In this document: piece by piece, positions 50,947 through 60,269 of the stretch
Layout: every line of letters begins with the position of its first letter
Position numbering within the stretch: the stretch's first letter is position 1
NCBI RefSeq assembly: GCF_900095175.1
Contig: NZ_LT606946.1
Location: 1,581,417-1,645,416 of the forward strand
Reading direction: 5' to 3'
DNA: 64,000 bases
Origin: Polynucleobacter necessarius
GTDB lineage: Bacteria > Pseudomonadota > Gammaproteobacteria > Burkholderiales > Burkholderiaceae
The notes under the pieces: generated by a model
Told to the model about the DNA's origin: nothing
Database searches by the model: none
Seen by the model: the letters and a program-made list of their open reading frames with translations, nothing else
Program-made: the position numbers and the translations under genes

Positions 50947-51591
50947 ATGGAATTGAATGCCCAAAAAATTAAGCTCGGCATCATGCGTACCCTATTACGC
51001 ATGATGCCCTTGATCTTGATGGGTACACTCACGCTCATCACATTTTGGCTGGTAAAAAAAAATGCTCCGGCAGAAAAATCGGCCATAGAACGGGTACGCT
51101 TACATGAGCCTGATTACACCATTACTAATGGTGCCCTATCTGCCCTCAATGAATCCGGTAATACCAAATATCGAGTGCTAGGCAAGAAAGTGATTCACTA
51201 CGACGACGATGCTTCGATTGATATTGAAACGCCCCGTATACGCTTGTTCCCTCCTGAAAAATCGCCGATTACTGTTAAGGCGAATATGGGTCACATAGAT
51301 GGCGATATCACCATACTGGATCTCATTGATAACGCTGAAATATTTCGTCCACCACAAGCTGCCACCGCCACCGAGCCAGCAAGACCACGCATGCTCGCAC
51401 GCTCCTCCTATTTCAAGGTGCTTATTAATGACGACATTATTGAGACCGATAAGCCTATTACGCTTGAGCAAGGCGTTTCCATCATGCGCTCAACTGATGG
51501 CGGCGTGTTCAATAACATCGAACAAAGTATGGTTTTATCTGGGCAAGTAAGAGGTCGTATCGAGCGCGTTCAATCTGGAGCCCAGCCATGA
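50947..51591 (+). CDS. lptC: LPS export system protein LptC
   Basis: Bitopic inner membrane protein that passes LPS from LptB2FG to LptA. The 214-residue protein has one N-terminal transmembrane helix (about 18-37), then a periplasmic jelly-roll domain. Begins 12 nt after kdsC; its TGA overlaps the lptA ATG (ATGA). Called mainly by topology and position between kdsC and lptA, because LptC sequences diverge quickly. Confidence 0.88.
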   Translation: MELNAQKIKLGIMRTLLRMMPLILMGTLTLITFWLVKKNAPAEKSAIERVRLHEPDYTITNGALSALNESGNTKYRVLGKKVIHYDDDASIDIETPRIRLFPPEKSPITVKANMGHIDGDITILDLIDNAEIFRPPQAATATEPARPRMLARSSYFKVLINDDIIETDKPITLEQGVSIMRSTDGGVFNNIEQSMVLSGQVRGRIERVQSGAQP

Positions 51592-52145
51592 TCTTGTTGC
51601 GCAAACTAAGAATATCTTCTGCTGTCATTGCAGTATGTTTAATCGCCAGTGCTCATGCTGAAAAAGCGGATCAAGATAAACCAATTGTTTTAGAGGCTGA
51701 AAAAGTTTCTGTAAATGATGTGCAACAGGTATATGAGCTTGACGGTCAAGTACTCTTAACCAAAGGTAGCATTTTGATTACCGGCGAAAAAGGGAATATC
51801 AAGGTTGATCCAGAAGGCTACGAGTATGTTGATGTTCAGGGTAAGCCAGAATTGACTGCTAGTTTCAGACAAAGACGCGAAGGCCCCGCTAATGAGTTTA
51901 TGCAGGGTCGTGGCCAAGCAGTTAGCTACAATGCAAAAACTGAACTCCTAAACTTAAAGGGGGATGCCAGCTTAAAGCGTCTCCTCAATATGCAAATGCT
52001 GGATCAATTACGCGGCTGGAAAATTGATTACGACGATGTCCTGCAGTGCTATCAAGTCACGTCGCCCCCAAATGCTAAAGCAGAAGATCTACCGCTGGCG
52101 AAAGCCATCCTTTCACCAAGAAGAAAAGCTACACTAGAGAGATGA
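51588..52145 (+). CDS. lptA: LPS transport periplasmic protein LptA
   Basis: Forms the periplasmic bridge for LPS. The 185-residue precursor has a signal peptide (cleavage after SAHA, about residue 24) and an OstA domain with the repeated [24 protein letters not shown] strands. It overlaps both neighbours by 4 nt (lptC upstream, lptB downstream). Confidence 0.92.
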   Translation: MILLRKLRISSAVIAVCLIASAHAEKADQDKPIVLEAEKVSVNDVQQVYELDGQVLLTKGSILITGEKGNIKVDPEGYEYVDVQGKPELTASFRQRREGPANEFMQGRGQAVSYNAKTELLNLKGDASLKRLLNMQMLDQLRGWKIDYDDVLQCYQVTSPPNAKAEDLPLAKAILSPRRKATLER

Positions 52146-52909
52146 CTACGGATTCCAGCAGCATTCAAATGCCAGCAACCCTTAGCGCTCAACATCTTCA
52201 AAAGCGTTATGGATCTCGCACAGTAGTGCGGGATGTTTCTGTAGAAGTTAAATGCGGCGAAGTGGTAGGACTCTTAGGTCCCAATGGTGCTGGCAAAACT
52301 ACCTCTTTCTACATGATTGTTGGCTTAGTCCCTCTGGATGGTGGCAGCATCGTTCTCGATGGAACTGACATTACCCATCTACCTATTCATGAACGAGCTC
52401 GCATGGGCTTGTCATACCTACCGCAAGAAGCTTCTGTTTTCAGAAAGCTCAATGTAGCCGAAAATATTCAAGCGGTCTTAGAGCTGCAGGTGCAAGGCGG
52501 AAAACCATTAAGTAAATCTGAGATTGCGCATCGCCTAGATGAGCTCTTGGGCGAACTTCAAATTAGCCATCTTCGTGACAACCCGGCACTTTCCTTATCT
52601 GGGGGTGAACGTCGTCGAGTTGAAATTGCAAGAGCACTCGCCTCTCAGCCTAAGTTTATTTTGCTTGATGAGCCATTTGCCGGCGTTGATCCGATTGCAG
52701 TCGGAGAGATCCAGCGGATTGTGCGTTTCTTGAGAGATCGTCAAATTGGTGTACTCATCACGGACCATAACGTACGAGAAACCTTAGGCATTTGTGACCA
52801 CGCCTACATCATCAGTGAAGGCAGTGTGCTGGCAGAAGGTAAGCCGGACCAAATCATTGAGAATGATGCCGTTAGAAGAGTCTATTTAGGCGAAAATTTC
52901 CGCATGTAA
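52142..52909 (+). CDS. lptB: LPS export ABC ATPase LptB
   Basis: ATPase that powers LPS extraction with LptF and LptG. The 255-residue protein has Walker A GPNGAGKT (46-53), a Q-loop in [11 protein letters not shown], signature LSGGERRR (about 155-162), and Walker [13 protein letters not shown]. Last gene of the lpt run; rpoN, which often follows in proteobacteria, is not here. Confidence 0.96.
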   Translation: MTTDSSSIQMPATLSAQHLQKRYGSRTVVRDVSVEVKCGEVVGLLGPNGAGKTTSFYMIVGLVPLDGGSIVLDGTDITHLPIHERARMGLSYLPQEASVFRKLNVAENIQAVLELQVQGGKPLSKSEIAHRLDELLGELQISHLRDNPALSLSGGERRRVEIARALASQPKFILLDEPFAGVDPIAVGEIQRIVRFLRDRQIGVLITDHNVRETLGICDHAYIISEGSVLAEGKPDQIIENDAVRRVYLGENFRM

Positions 52910-53100
52910 ATATTCAGATTTTTTTGAATATTTATTAAATAAACATGATCTGCCCCCTTGGTTTTCAGCAAAATCGCTGATACGCTGGAGGCTCATGAAG
53001 TTCATTTCCAAATAATTAAGTACAACATTACAGGGGCCTGCTGCGCACCCCAGGTAATTATTTGCGCATGCATTTGTTTTGCTATGAATAGGAGCTGCTG

Positions 53101-53424
53101 ATGAATCTGAAAATTAATAGCCGTCATGTCGAAGTTACTCCAGCCATGCGTTCCCACCTCGAAGCCGGGTTAGCTAAAATTCGCAAACATTTTGATCACG
53201 TCCTAGATGCCTCAGCATTTTTGATAGTCGATAACGCGAAGGAAAAAGATCTTCGTCAAGCAGCCGAGATCACGATTCACCTTAAAGGCAAGGATCTTTA
53301 TGCTGAAGCGCATAACGCCGATCTGTACCATGCCATGGATGCGGTGGTCGATAAACTAGAGCGTCAAGTTGTAAAGCACAAAGAAAAGATTCAAGACCAT
53401 CACCATGAAAAGCATTTTAAGTGA
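53101..53424 (+). CDS. hpf: Ribosome hibernation promoting factor (short HPF)
   Basis: Binds the small subunit and dimerises or silences ribosomes in stationary phase. The 107-residue protein has the RaiA/HPF fold (MNLKINSRHVEVTP start, DLYHAMDAVVDKLERQ block) and a His/Lys-rich tail. A TAGGAG ribosome site is 7 nt upstream. The 191-nt gap before it contains an AT-rich palindrome right after lptB but no clear promoter. Confidence 0.94.
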   Translation: MNLKINSRHVEVTPAMRSHLEAGLAKIRKHFDHVLDASAFLIVDNAKEKDLRQAAEITIHLKGKDLYAEAHNADLYHAMDAVVDKLERQVVKHKEKIQDHHHEKHFK

Positions 53425-53457
53425 TGCCCGGCGTCAGGACACCTATAATCAATTGAC

Positions 53458-53916
53458 ATGAATGCCCTGACCGATCTTTTCGCTATAGACCGCATTGCCT
53501 TAAATAGCCCCTCTAAAAATCGGGCTGAGGCATTTGCGGCCGTAGGACAGCTGTTTGCCAAGCAGGCCGGGCTTGAATCCGAAGCAATTGTTGGCTTCTT
53601 AAATGCTCGCGAGGACTTGGGCTCTACTGCCTTAGGTGCTGGCGTTGCCATCCCCCACGGCCGCGTAAAAGGGCTGAAGAGCCCAATTGCTGCCTTCGTC
53701 AAATTAAAAGATCCGATTGAATTTGCTGCACCCGATGGTGAAGCTGTCTCTATTTTGATTTTTTTGCTAGTCCCTGAAAAAGCGACTCAGCAACATCTAG
53801 AAATTCTGTCCTCCATTGCACAACTCCTCTCCGACCCAGACGCTCGCAAATCGCTTGCAACGGAAGATAGCCCAGAAAAGGTGTGCCAGTTGTTACAGAC
53901 TTGGGGCTCCGCTTGA
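53458..53916 (+). CDS. ptsN: PTS-Ntr enzyme IIA (PtsN)
   Basis: Regulatory phosphoprotein of the nitrogen PTS. The 152-residue IIA domain has the phosphorylated His67 in [16 protein letters not shown] at 53444-53449 lies only 8 nt before the ATG. Its TGA overlaps the probable hprK TTG start. Confidence 0.93.
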   Translation: MNALTDLFAIDRIALNSPSKNRAEAFAAVGQLFAKQAGLESEAIVGFLNAREDLGSTALGAGVAIPHGRVKGLKSPIAAFVKLKDPIEFAAPDGEAVSILIFLLVPEKATQQHLEILSSIAQLLSDPDARKSLATEDSPEKVCQLLQTWGSA

Positions 53917-54902
53917 CAACCCAACCCCTACTCCTTGAGGGAGTAACTGCCCAGCAGATCTTTGATGACAATGTCTCTGACTTAAAGCTCTCCTGGATTG
54001 GGGGGCTCGAAGGGGCGGCTCGCACATTTCCTCCAGAGGCTGTTAAAGCTGCTGCAGCTAGCTCAGACCTAGTAGGTCACTTAAACCTCATTCACCCAAG
54101 CCGTATTCAGATTTTTGGTGAACAAGAGGTTGACTACCATGCTCAGCTAGAACAAAAACAAAGACAAGATCAGATCTCTAGCTTGATTTCCAAAACACCG
54201 CCTTGTGTGATTGTGGCGGATGGAAAAACAGCTGATGCAGATCTACAACTGTTCTGCCAAAGATCCTCTACTCCACTCTTTACAACCGCCATTTCTGCCG
54301 CTGAGGTGATTGACCACCTCCGCACCTATCTCACGAAGATTGGCGCGCCCCAGATTACGATGCATGGTGTGTTCATGGATATCTTAGGCTTAGGCGTCTT
54401 AATCATGGGCGAATCAGGCTTAGGAAAAAGTGAGTTGGGCTTAGAGTTGATTTCTCGTGGCCATGGTTTAGTGGCTGATGACGCAGTGGACTTTGCTCGT
54501 CTTGGGCCAGATTACCTTGAGGGTCGCTGCCCTGTGATTCTGCGCAACCTCCTAGAGGTTCGTGGGCTAGGCTTATTGGATATCCGCACTATTTTTGGTG
54601 AAACGGCTGTGCGTCGTAAATTGAAATTACGCTTGATCGTACAGCTCGTTCGTCGTAACGATGGCGAATTTGAGCGCCTTCCATTGGAAGCGCAGCATAT
54701 TGATGTGCTGGGCATTCCGATTAGAACCGTCAAAATTCAAGTGGCTGCAGGACGCAACTTGGCAGTTTTAGTAGAGGCAGCAGTCCGCAATACTATTTTG
54801 CAACTGCGGGGCATTGATACTCTAAAAGAATTTATGGAGCGCCAGCGTCTGCAAATGAATGCAGAGGCGGAATCTACTAAGTCACAGGGTCGACTCCTTT
54901 AA
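53913..54902 (+). CDS. hprK: HPr kinase/phosphorylase
   Basis: Phosphorylates or dephosphorylates HPr on serine. From the TTG at 53913 (TTGA overlap with ptsN) it has 329 residues, with an N-terminal domain (about 1-125) and a C-terminal kinase with Walker A GESGLGKS (about 166-173) and an [13 protein letters not shown] signature near 215. A GTG ten codons earlier (53883) is the alternative start. In proteobacteria HprK occurs with incomplete PTS systems, in line with ptsN next door. Confidence 0.93.
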   Translation: MTTQPLLLEGVTAQQIFDDNVSDLKLSWIGGLEGAARTFPPEAVKAAAASSDLVGHLNLIHPSRIQIFGEQEVDYHAQLEQKQRQDQISSLISKTPPCVIVADGKTADADLQLFCQRSSTPLFTTAISAAEVIDHLRTYLTKIGAPQITMHGVFMDILGLGVLIMGESGLGKSELGLELISRGHGLVADDAVDFARLGPDYLEGRCPVILRNLLEVRGLGLLDIRTIFGETAVRRKLKLRLIVQLVRRNDGEFERLPLEAQHIDVLGIPIRTVKIQVAAGRNLAVLVEAAVRNTILQLRGIDTLKEFMERQRLQMNAEAESTKSQGRLL

Positions 54903-54903
54903 T

Positions 54904-55794
54904 ATGCAAGTCAATCTGATTGCCGGTATTTCCGGCTCAGGTAAATCCGTTGCGCTGAGAGCCTTTGAGGATGCAGGCTATGACTGTGTGGATAACCTTC
55001 CGGTCACCCTCTTAGAAAACCTCATCATCACACTGGAAAGTGAAAAGAGTGAACGTGTTGCAGTAGCCATTGATGCCCGTCGTGGTCAATCTATTGCAGA
55101 GCTACCCCAGATCTTAGAAAACTTACGGCGAAATCATGATGTGCGAGTTGTTTTCTTGAATGCAGATACCAATACACTTATCCGGCGTTTTTCCGAGACC
55201 CGTAGGCGTCATCCACTCTCTGGAAAAACTCAAGAGACTCAGGCCGCCACCCTGATAGAAGCAATTGATACAGAGCGCAACCTCCTAGAGCCTCTTCGTA
55301 CTCAAGCGCATAGTATCGATACCAGTAACCTGCCTGCCCATGCGCTGCGCTCTTGGATACAAGATCTCCTGAAAGATAAGCCCCAAGGACTTACAGTGCT
55401 TTTTGAATCCTTTGGATTTAAAAAAGGTTTGCCAAGTGAAGCAGATCTTGTGTTTGATGTTCGTTGCTTACCCAACCCACACTACGACAAAGCTTTGCGA
55501 CCGCTATCTGGCAAAGATCAGCCTGTGCGTGAGTTCTTGGAAAAAATTCCTGAAGTGGTCAGCATGGAGAATGACATTATTCAATTTATTGAAAAATGGT
55601 TGCCTCACTATATTGCAGATGGTCGCAGCTATTTGACTGTTGCCATCGGTTGTACTGGCGGGCAGCATCGCTCGGTCTATTTGGTCAGTCGCATTGCTGC
55701 ACATTTTCTGCCACAAAAAGATTTAGCATCACTCCAAATTAATTTCTTAAGTCGTCACCGTGAGCTAGACTCAATCCCTGCAGTAGCAATTTGA
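54904..55794 (+). CDS. rapZ: RNase adapter/nucleotide-binding protein RapZ
   Basis: In E. coli it guides RNase E to the sRNA GlmZ. The 296-residue protein has Walker A GISGSGKS (8-15), a FLNADTNTLIRRFSETRRRHPL block (read in two parts), and the C-terminal GCTGGQHRSVYL motif near 249. The ATG at 54904 follows the hprK stop by 1 nt. Whether GlmZ exists here is unknown. Its last 56 nt overlap the convergent mutY. Confidence 0.93.
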   Translation: MQVNLIAGISGSGKSVALRAFEDAGYDCVDNLPVTLLENLIITLESEKSERVAVAIDARRGQSIAELPQILENLRRNHDVRVVFLNADTNTLIRRFSETRRRHPLSGKTQETQAATLIEAIDTERNLLEPLRTQAHSIDTSNLPAHALRSWIQDLLKDKPQGLTVLFESFGFKKGLPSEADLVFDVRCLPNPHYDKALRPLSGKDQPVREFLEKIPEVVSMENDIIQFIEKWLPHYIADGRSYLTVAIGCTGGQHRSVYLVSRIAAHFLPQKDLASLQINFLSRHRELDSIPAVAI

Positions 55795-56899
55795 TTGGTT
55801 GAGGTAAGCCGTACTTGCCAAGCTGACGCAGTGGCACCCACTTCAAATCATCACTAGAGAATTTCACAGCATCACGTGAAGTTACATGCCAGATCTGCAT
55901 CCACAAACGTCGATGCGTAAAGATATGTTTAATCTCTACTCCCTGTTCGATGGATTGGCAATTCTTTAAAGCAGTAGTGGTCTTTTCATCTGGCAATACC
56001 AGCTGAAACAACTCTTTCACAGTAAAAGCAGCTGAATTGCTGACTGAAGGTTTAGTGCTTTTTTCCTTAGCCCTCCACGCAGATTCAGGCAAAGACCATA
56101 ATCCACCCCAGATGGCTTTATCTGGGCGCCGTTGCAGCAAGACTGAATCGCCATGTCTCAGTAGCAACATATCGCAATTAAATTCGGGAGACTTTGCTTT
56201 GATTACCTTACGAGGTAATTGCAAAACCTGATCGCTGAGATTGGCCTGGCATTCTTTTTCAAATGGGCATTTTCTCTCGCCACTTAAACACACCGGCCTA
56301 CGAGAAGTGCACCACGTTGCCCCAAAATCCATCAGAGCCTGTGTGTATACCGGCATATCCGAAGATTTTTTAGGAAGCAGTGTTTTAGCTAGTAACCATA
56401 GCTCTTCATTCACTGCCTTTTCTTGGATAGCGCCATCTATACCAAAAAGTCTTGCCAAAATACGTTTGACATTTGCATCTAGGATAGGTGCTCGCTCATG
56501 AAATGCAAATGAGGCTATAGCGCCCGCTGTTGACCTGCCAATGCCTTTGAGTTGTTCAAGTAATGCCGGATCCTCCGGAAACGTTCCTCCAAACTCCACC
56601 ATCACTTGCTTGGCACAGGCATGGAGATTGCGAGCACGCGTGTAATAGCCGAGTCCCGCCCATTCCGCTAAAACATCATCCACCGGTGCAGCAGCCAATC
56701 CCTTCACATTTGGAAAGCGTTTCATGAAACGCGGATAGCGCTCCAGAACAGTAGCTACTTGAGTTTGTTGCAACATGATTTCAGAAACCCACACAGCGTA
56801 TGGATCGCGAATACTCTGCCATGGCAAACCTTGACGTCCATCTTTGCCATGCCAAGCCAGGAGCTTGGTGGAGAAATGCTGAATTAGCGCTTCTGACAT
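55739..56899 (-). CDS. mutY: A/G-specific adenine glycosylase MutY
   Basis: Removes adenine opposite 8-oxoguanine. From the ATG at 56899 it has 386 residues: helix-hairpin-helix with LKGIGRSTAGAI (about 118-129), catalytic Asp in PILDANVKR, Fe-S cysteines near 200-222, and a C-terminal Nudix-like domain (about 245-380). The cysteine spacing is C-X6-C-X6-C-X5-C instead of the usual C-X6-C-X2-C-X5-C. Its start overlaps mutM by 16 nt and its end overlaps rapZ by 56 nt on the opposite strand. Confidence 0.94.
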   Translation of the reverse strand: MSEALIQHFSTKLLAWHGKDGRQGLPWQSIRDPYAVWVSEIMLQQTQVATVLERYPRFMKRFPNVKGLAAAPVDDVLAEWAGLGYYTRARNLHACAKQVMVEFGGTFPEDPALLEQLKGIGRSTAGAIASFAFHERAPILDANVKRILARLFGIDGAIQEKAVNEELWLLAKTLLPKKSSDMPVYTQALMDFGATWCTSRRPVCLSGERKCPFEKECQANLSDQVLQLPRKVIKAKSPEFNCDMLLLRHGDSVLLQRRPDKAIWGGLWSLPESAWRAKEKSTKPSVSNSAAFTVKELFQLVLPDEKTTTALKNCQSIEQGVEIKHIFTHRRLWMQIWHVTSRDAVKFSSDDLKWVPLRQLGKYGLPQPIKLLLQGLSLAHGDDLRN

Positions 56900-57720
56900 T
56901 GAGGACAAAAATAAGTGGAACGTTGACCTTGCACTATTTGTTTAATCGGCGTCTTGCATACCTTGCAGGGCTGATCTTTGCGATCATAGACTTTGGTTTG
57001 AACCATGAAGTGGCCTGGGTCACCCTCGCTATTTACAAAATCTTTCAAAGAACTGCCGCCTGCAGCAATCGCTTTTTTCAAAATCAATCTCACTGCATTA
57101 GCCAGTCTCGAACATTGTGGACGCGTTAGCTTTCCAGCAGCCTTTGCTGGATGGATGCCAGCCTCAAATAAACTTTCCGAGCAATAGATATTGCCAACAC
57201 CTACTACCGCCTGTCCTGCTAATAAAAATTGCTTCACAGCAACGCTACGTTTGCGTGAGCACTGATAAAGAACCTCAGCACCAAGCTCGCCCGAAAATTC
57301 CGGTGAAAAGGGCTCAACTCCTAGTTTCTGTAAAAGGGTATTGCCCTCAATCGGCCCTTTGGATTTCGGGTGCCACAAAACGGCGCCAAACTTTCGGGGG
57401 TCATGCAGACGCAAACTCAGCTTGTCAAACTCGAATGTCACTCGATCATGTGGCTTGAGGATGTCACTGCTAGGCAGTACCCGCAATGTGCCTGTCATTC
57501 CTAGATGCAGCAATAAATACCCGGCGTCAAACTCCATTAAGAGGTATTTGCCTCTGCGTTCTATTCCCAAGACTTTCTGGCCAGAAAGTAGTGTATTTAA
57601 ATTGCTGGGTACAGGCCAACGCAGTCGACCATCAATAATTTTGACTGCGCTCACCCTACGCCCCTCTAAGTGGGGCGCAATACCCAAGCGGGTAACTTCA
57701 ACTTCTGGGAGTTCAGGCAT
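56884..57720 (-). CDS. mutM: Formamidopyrimidine-DNA glycosylase MutM
   Basis: Excises 8-oxoguanine and opens the backbone. The 278-residue protein begins with the catalytic PELPEVE segment (Pro2, Glu3 after Met removal), has a conserved Lys near 57 (GKYLL), the GNIYCSESLF H2TH segment, and a C-terminal zinc finger (CKVCKTP...FCPQC). Overlaps mutY, so both halves of the GO repair system share a transcript. Confidence 0.96.
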   Translation of the reverse strand: MPELPEVEVTRLGIAPHLEGRRVSAVKIIDGRLRWPVPSNLNTLLSGQKVLGIERRGKYLLMEFDAGYLLLHLGMTGTLRVLPSSDILKPHDRVTFEFDKLSLRLHDPRKFGAVLWHPKSKGPIEGNTLLQKLGVEPFSPEFSGELGAEVLYQCSRKRSVAVKQFLLAGQAVVGVGNIYCSESLFEAGIHPAKAAGKLTRPQCSRLANAVRLILKKAIAAGGSSLKDFVNSEGDPGHFMVQTKVYDRKDQPCKVCKTPIKQIVQGQRSTYFCPQCQKR

Positions 57721-57755
57721 AAATGGATTGTAGATTCGCGGATTAGAATGTGCTC

Positions 57756-59243
57756 ATGACCAAATTTTCATTAAAGCCTTCTTTAAGGGTCTTATTGCTC
57801 GCAGGCGGACTTGGCTTGAGCCTTTCTTCCAGTTATGCCAGCGCCCAAAACAGTAGCCTAGAAAGCGGTCAAGCGGTGTTTGAGGTCTTAGCCTCCGAAA
57901 TTGCCCTGCAACGCGGTGAAGCTGGTCTGGCATACACGACCTATTTGGAGCTTGCTCGCCAACTCGATGACCCCCGTTTAGCCCAAAGGGCCATGGAGAT
58001 TGCCATTACTGCAGGGGTACCTGATTTAGCACTTCAAGCAGCACAAACCTGGGATAGGTTGGCTGGACCAAAGCAAACAAAACCCAAAGAAGTGCTCATC
58101 ACACTCTTAATCTTGAATCAACGCTGGTCAGATGCAGTCAAACCCACCATCTCTCTTCTAAATCAGCAAACTCCGGCGCAGCGAGAAAAAACTTTGCTAC
58201 AGATTCAGTCATTACTTGGTAAGGCAAGTAATGAATCAGAAGCCTTAAGGGTTTTTTACGAAATCGTCTCAACACTAAAGCCGGAGCCACAAGATCCTGG
58301 GCTACTCTATACCTATGCCATGTCTGCTGAAAAAGCGGGACACTTCGATGTGATGGAAAAAACTCTGCGCGAAATCTTGCGCAAGAATCCCAATGACGTC
58401 AATAGCCTGAATGCACTTGGATACTCCCTGGCCGATCGGAACCAAAAATTACCCGAGGCGTTCAAGCTCATTAGCAAAGCAAATCAGCTCTCACCTAGGG
58501 ATGGTTTTATTTTGGACAGTCTCGGTTGGGTGAGCTTTCGCATGGGCAAAAATGCTCTTGCGCTCGAACAACTTCAACAAGCATTCAACATGAAGCCTGA
58601 AGCAGATATTGCCGCCCATATTGGCGAAGTCTTATGGGTTATGAATCGCCCAATCGAAGCGGAGGATATGTGGCGCAAAGGGCAGCAATTAGATGCCAAC
58701 AACCCCACCCTCAAGGAAACTTTGAAACGCTTAAAGCCTGATTGGTCTGTGGCGGATACCGCCATCAAAGGCTCATGGGACGGGCGTTTCGCGGTGAAAG
58801 TCACCGGGCTTACCGAAAGTAAAAATCAAGGTGGATCAGGTGGATTTACCTTGACTCAAGATGCACTCACAGATGTTTTAGAAATTCGTAATCCAGTCGG
58901 CGGTTCCATTGCCAAAATTACGATTAAACCTGGAGAGGCAATTCTGGAGCGCGATGGTCAACTCACCACAGCTATTGATGCCGACACTCTTATTCAGAAT
59001 GCATTGGGCCTTCCACTACCAGCCCGTGGTTTATCTGACTGGTTGCGTGGACAAACCCGCCCTGGTAGCAATGCGAGTGTGGAGCGAAATGAAAAAGGAC
59101 AAGTCAGCAAAATTACACAAGATGGCTGGACCTTAAATTACAACTGGAATGACGCTCAGCGCTTAGAAAAACTGACGATGACTCGCAGCTCTAATATCGG
59201 ATCGATTGATATCCGCTTGGTATTTGATACTCCGAACGAGTAA
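57756..59243 (+). CDS. TPR protein fused to a LolB-like domain
   Basis: The 495-residue precursor has a signal peptide (cleavage near ASA, about residue 30), tetratricopeptide repeats (about 40-325), and a C-terminal LolB-like domain (about 340-490). The LolB part shows SWDGRFAVKV, a GGFTLTQ strand, IRNPVGG, and LGLPLPARGLSDWLRG. LolB normally is a separate lipoprotein that accepts lipoproteins from LolA at the outer membrane. This chain has no cysteine in the signal region, so no lipobox. The ATG at 57756 is chosen; GTG at 57750 is possible. ispE follows by 10 nt, where lolB usually sits. Confidence 0.82.
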   Translation: MTKFSLKPSLRVLLLAGGLGLSLSSSYASAQNSSLESGQAVFEVLASEIALQRGEAGLAYTTYLELARQLDDPRLAQRAMEIAITAGVPDLALQAAQTWDRLAGPKQTKPKEVLITLLILNQRWSDAVKPTISLLNQQTPAQREKTLLQIQSLLGKASNESEALRVFYEIVSTLKPEPQDPGLLYTYAMSAEKAGHFDVMEKTLREILRKNPNDVNSLNALGYSLADRNQKLPEAFKLISKANQLSPRDGFILDSLGWVSFRMGKNALALEQLQQAFNMKPEADIAAHIGEVLWVMNRPIEAEDMWRKGQQLDANNPTLKETLKRLKPDWSVADTAIKGSWDGRFAVKVTGLTESKNQGGSGGFTLTQDALTDVLEIRNPVGGSIAKITIKPGEAILERDGQLTTAIDADTLIQNALGLPLPARGLSDWLRGQTRPGSNASVERNEKGQVSKITQDGWTLNYNWNDAQRLEKLTMTRSSNIGSIDIRLVFDTPNE

Positions 59244-59253
59244 AGAATGAATC

Positions 59254-60126
59254 ATGAGTAACGCGATAGAACTAGCTTGCCCTGCAAAACTCAATCTCTT
59301 TTTGCATATCGTTGGTCGCCGTGATGATGGCTACCACCTTCTGCAATCTGTTTTTCAACTGATTGATTGGTGCGATGTTCTCACCTTGAAGCTCATTCCG
59401 GAAAACGAAGTTCGCCGCAACAATCCCATTCCTGGAGTCCCTCCTGAGCAAGACTTGGTCGTTCGCGCAGCCCAACTCCTCAAAGAGCACTGCAGGATTG
59501 ATCGTGGGGTTGAAATCAGCCTCAAGAAAAATATTCCCATGGGCGCTGGACTTGGTGGCGGGTCCTCTGATGCCGCATCCACCCTGATTGGATTAAATAC
59601 CCTCTGGGACCTTCATCTCGATATCGCCACACTTTGCCAACTTGGCCTACAACTTGGCGCTGACGTGCCATTTTTCATCTTTGGCCAAAATGCCTTTGTT
59701 GAGGGGGTTGGGGAAAAATTACAGGCCATTTCCTTGGAAACCCAAGACTATGTGGTGATCTTCCCCAACAAGGGGGTCGCCACTGCTCAGATTTTTCAAG
59801 ACCCTCAATTGACCCAAGATCATGCTCCGATTACAATAGATCGCTTTCTTGCATCACCAAGGTCTTATCAGTCAAATGATTGTCAGGCCGTAGCGGTGCA
59901 GAAATGTCCTGAAGTGAAGCAAGCATTAGATTGGATTTACAAGGCAGTGCCAAACTCGGCGCCTTGCATGTCCGGCTCTGGAAGTAGCATTTTTGCCGCC
60001 TTAGACCCTAAGACGGATCGCACTAATCTAGAAAATCTCCTGCAAAATCTTCCAAAAGGATGGATAGGTCAAATTGTTCGGGGGCTAAATAAAAATCCCG
60101 CTTACAATTTGGTTTCTTCAGATTGA
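59254..60126 (+). CDS. ispE: 4-diphosphocytidyl-2-C-methyl-D-erythritol kinase
   Basis: GHMP kinase of the MEP isoprenoid pathway. The 290-residue protein has the ACPAKLNLFLHI start (about 8-19), the ATP-binding PMGAGLGGGSSDAAS loop (about 95-109), and the MSGSGSS motif near 239. Followed 5 nt later by tRNA-Gln, a conserved neighbour. Confidence 0.96.
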   Translation: MSNAIELACPAKLNLFLHIVGRRDDGYHLLQSVFQLIDWCDVLTLKLIPENEVRRNNPIPGVPPEQDLVVRAAQLLKEHCRIDRGVEISLKKNIPMGAGLGGGSSDAASTLIGLNTLWDLHLDIATLCQLGLQLGADVPFFIFGQNAFVEGVGEKLQAISLETQDYVVIFPNKGVATAQIFQDPQLTQDHAPITIDRFLASPRSYQSNDCQAVAVQKCPEVKQALDWIYKAVPNSAPCMSGSGSSIFAALDPKTDRTNLENLLQNLPKGWIGQIVRGLNKNPAYNLVSSD

Positions 60127-60131
60127 CCTGT

Positions 60132-60208
60132 AGGGGAATCGCCAAGCTGGTTAAGGCACTGGATTTTGATTCCAGCATGCGAAGGTTCGAATCCTTCTTC
60201 CCCTGCCA
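60132..60208 (+). tRNA. tRNA-Gln (anticodon TTG)
   Basis: 77 nt including an encoded CCA. Acceptor AGGGGAA pairs with TTCCCCT, the anticodon stem is CTGGA/TCCAG with loop TTTTGAT, and the T-arm contains GGTTCGAATCC. It sits between ispE and prs, the usual place in betaproteobacteria. Confidence 0.98.
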
Positions 60209-60269
60209 ACTACTGTAGATAAGACCAAAAGACATCCATTCGACCCCTACCAAAATTCCAAAATCACCT

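Noticed and set aside
52908..52933. AAATATTC/GAATATTT palindrome with T-rich loop right after lptB
   Set aside because: All A/T apart from one C-G pair, with no T-tract after the stem. Too weak to call a terminator.
53444..53449. Perfect TATAAT before ptsN
   Set aside because: Only 8 nt from the ATG and without a -35. It would make a nearly leaderless mRNA, so I treat it as chance.
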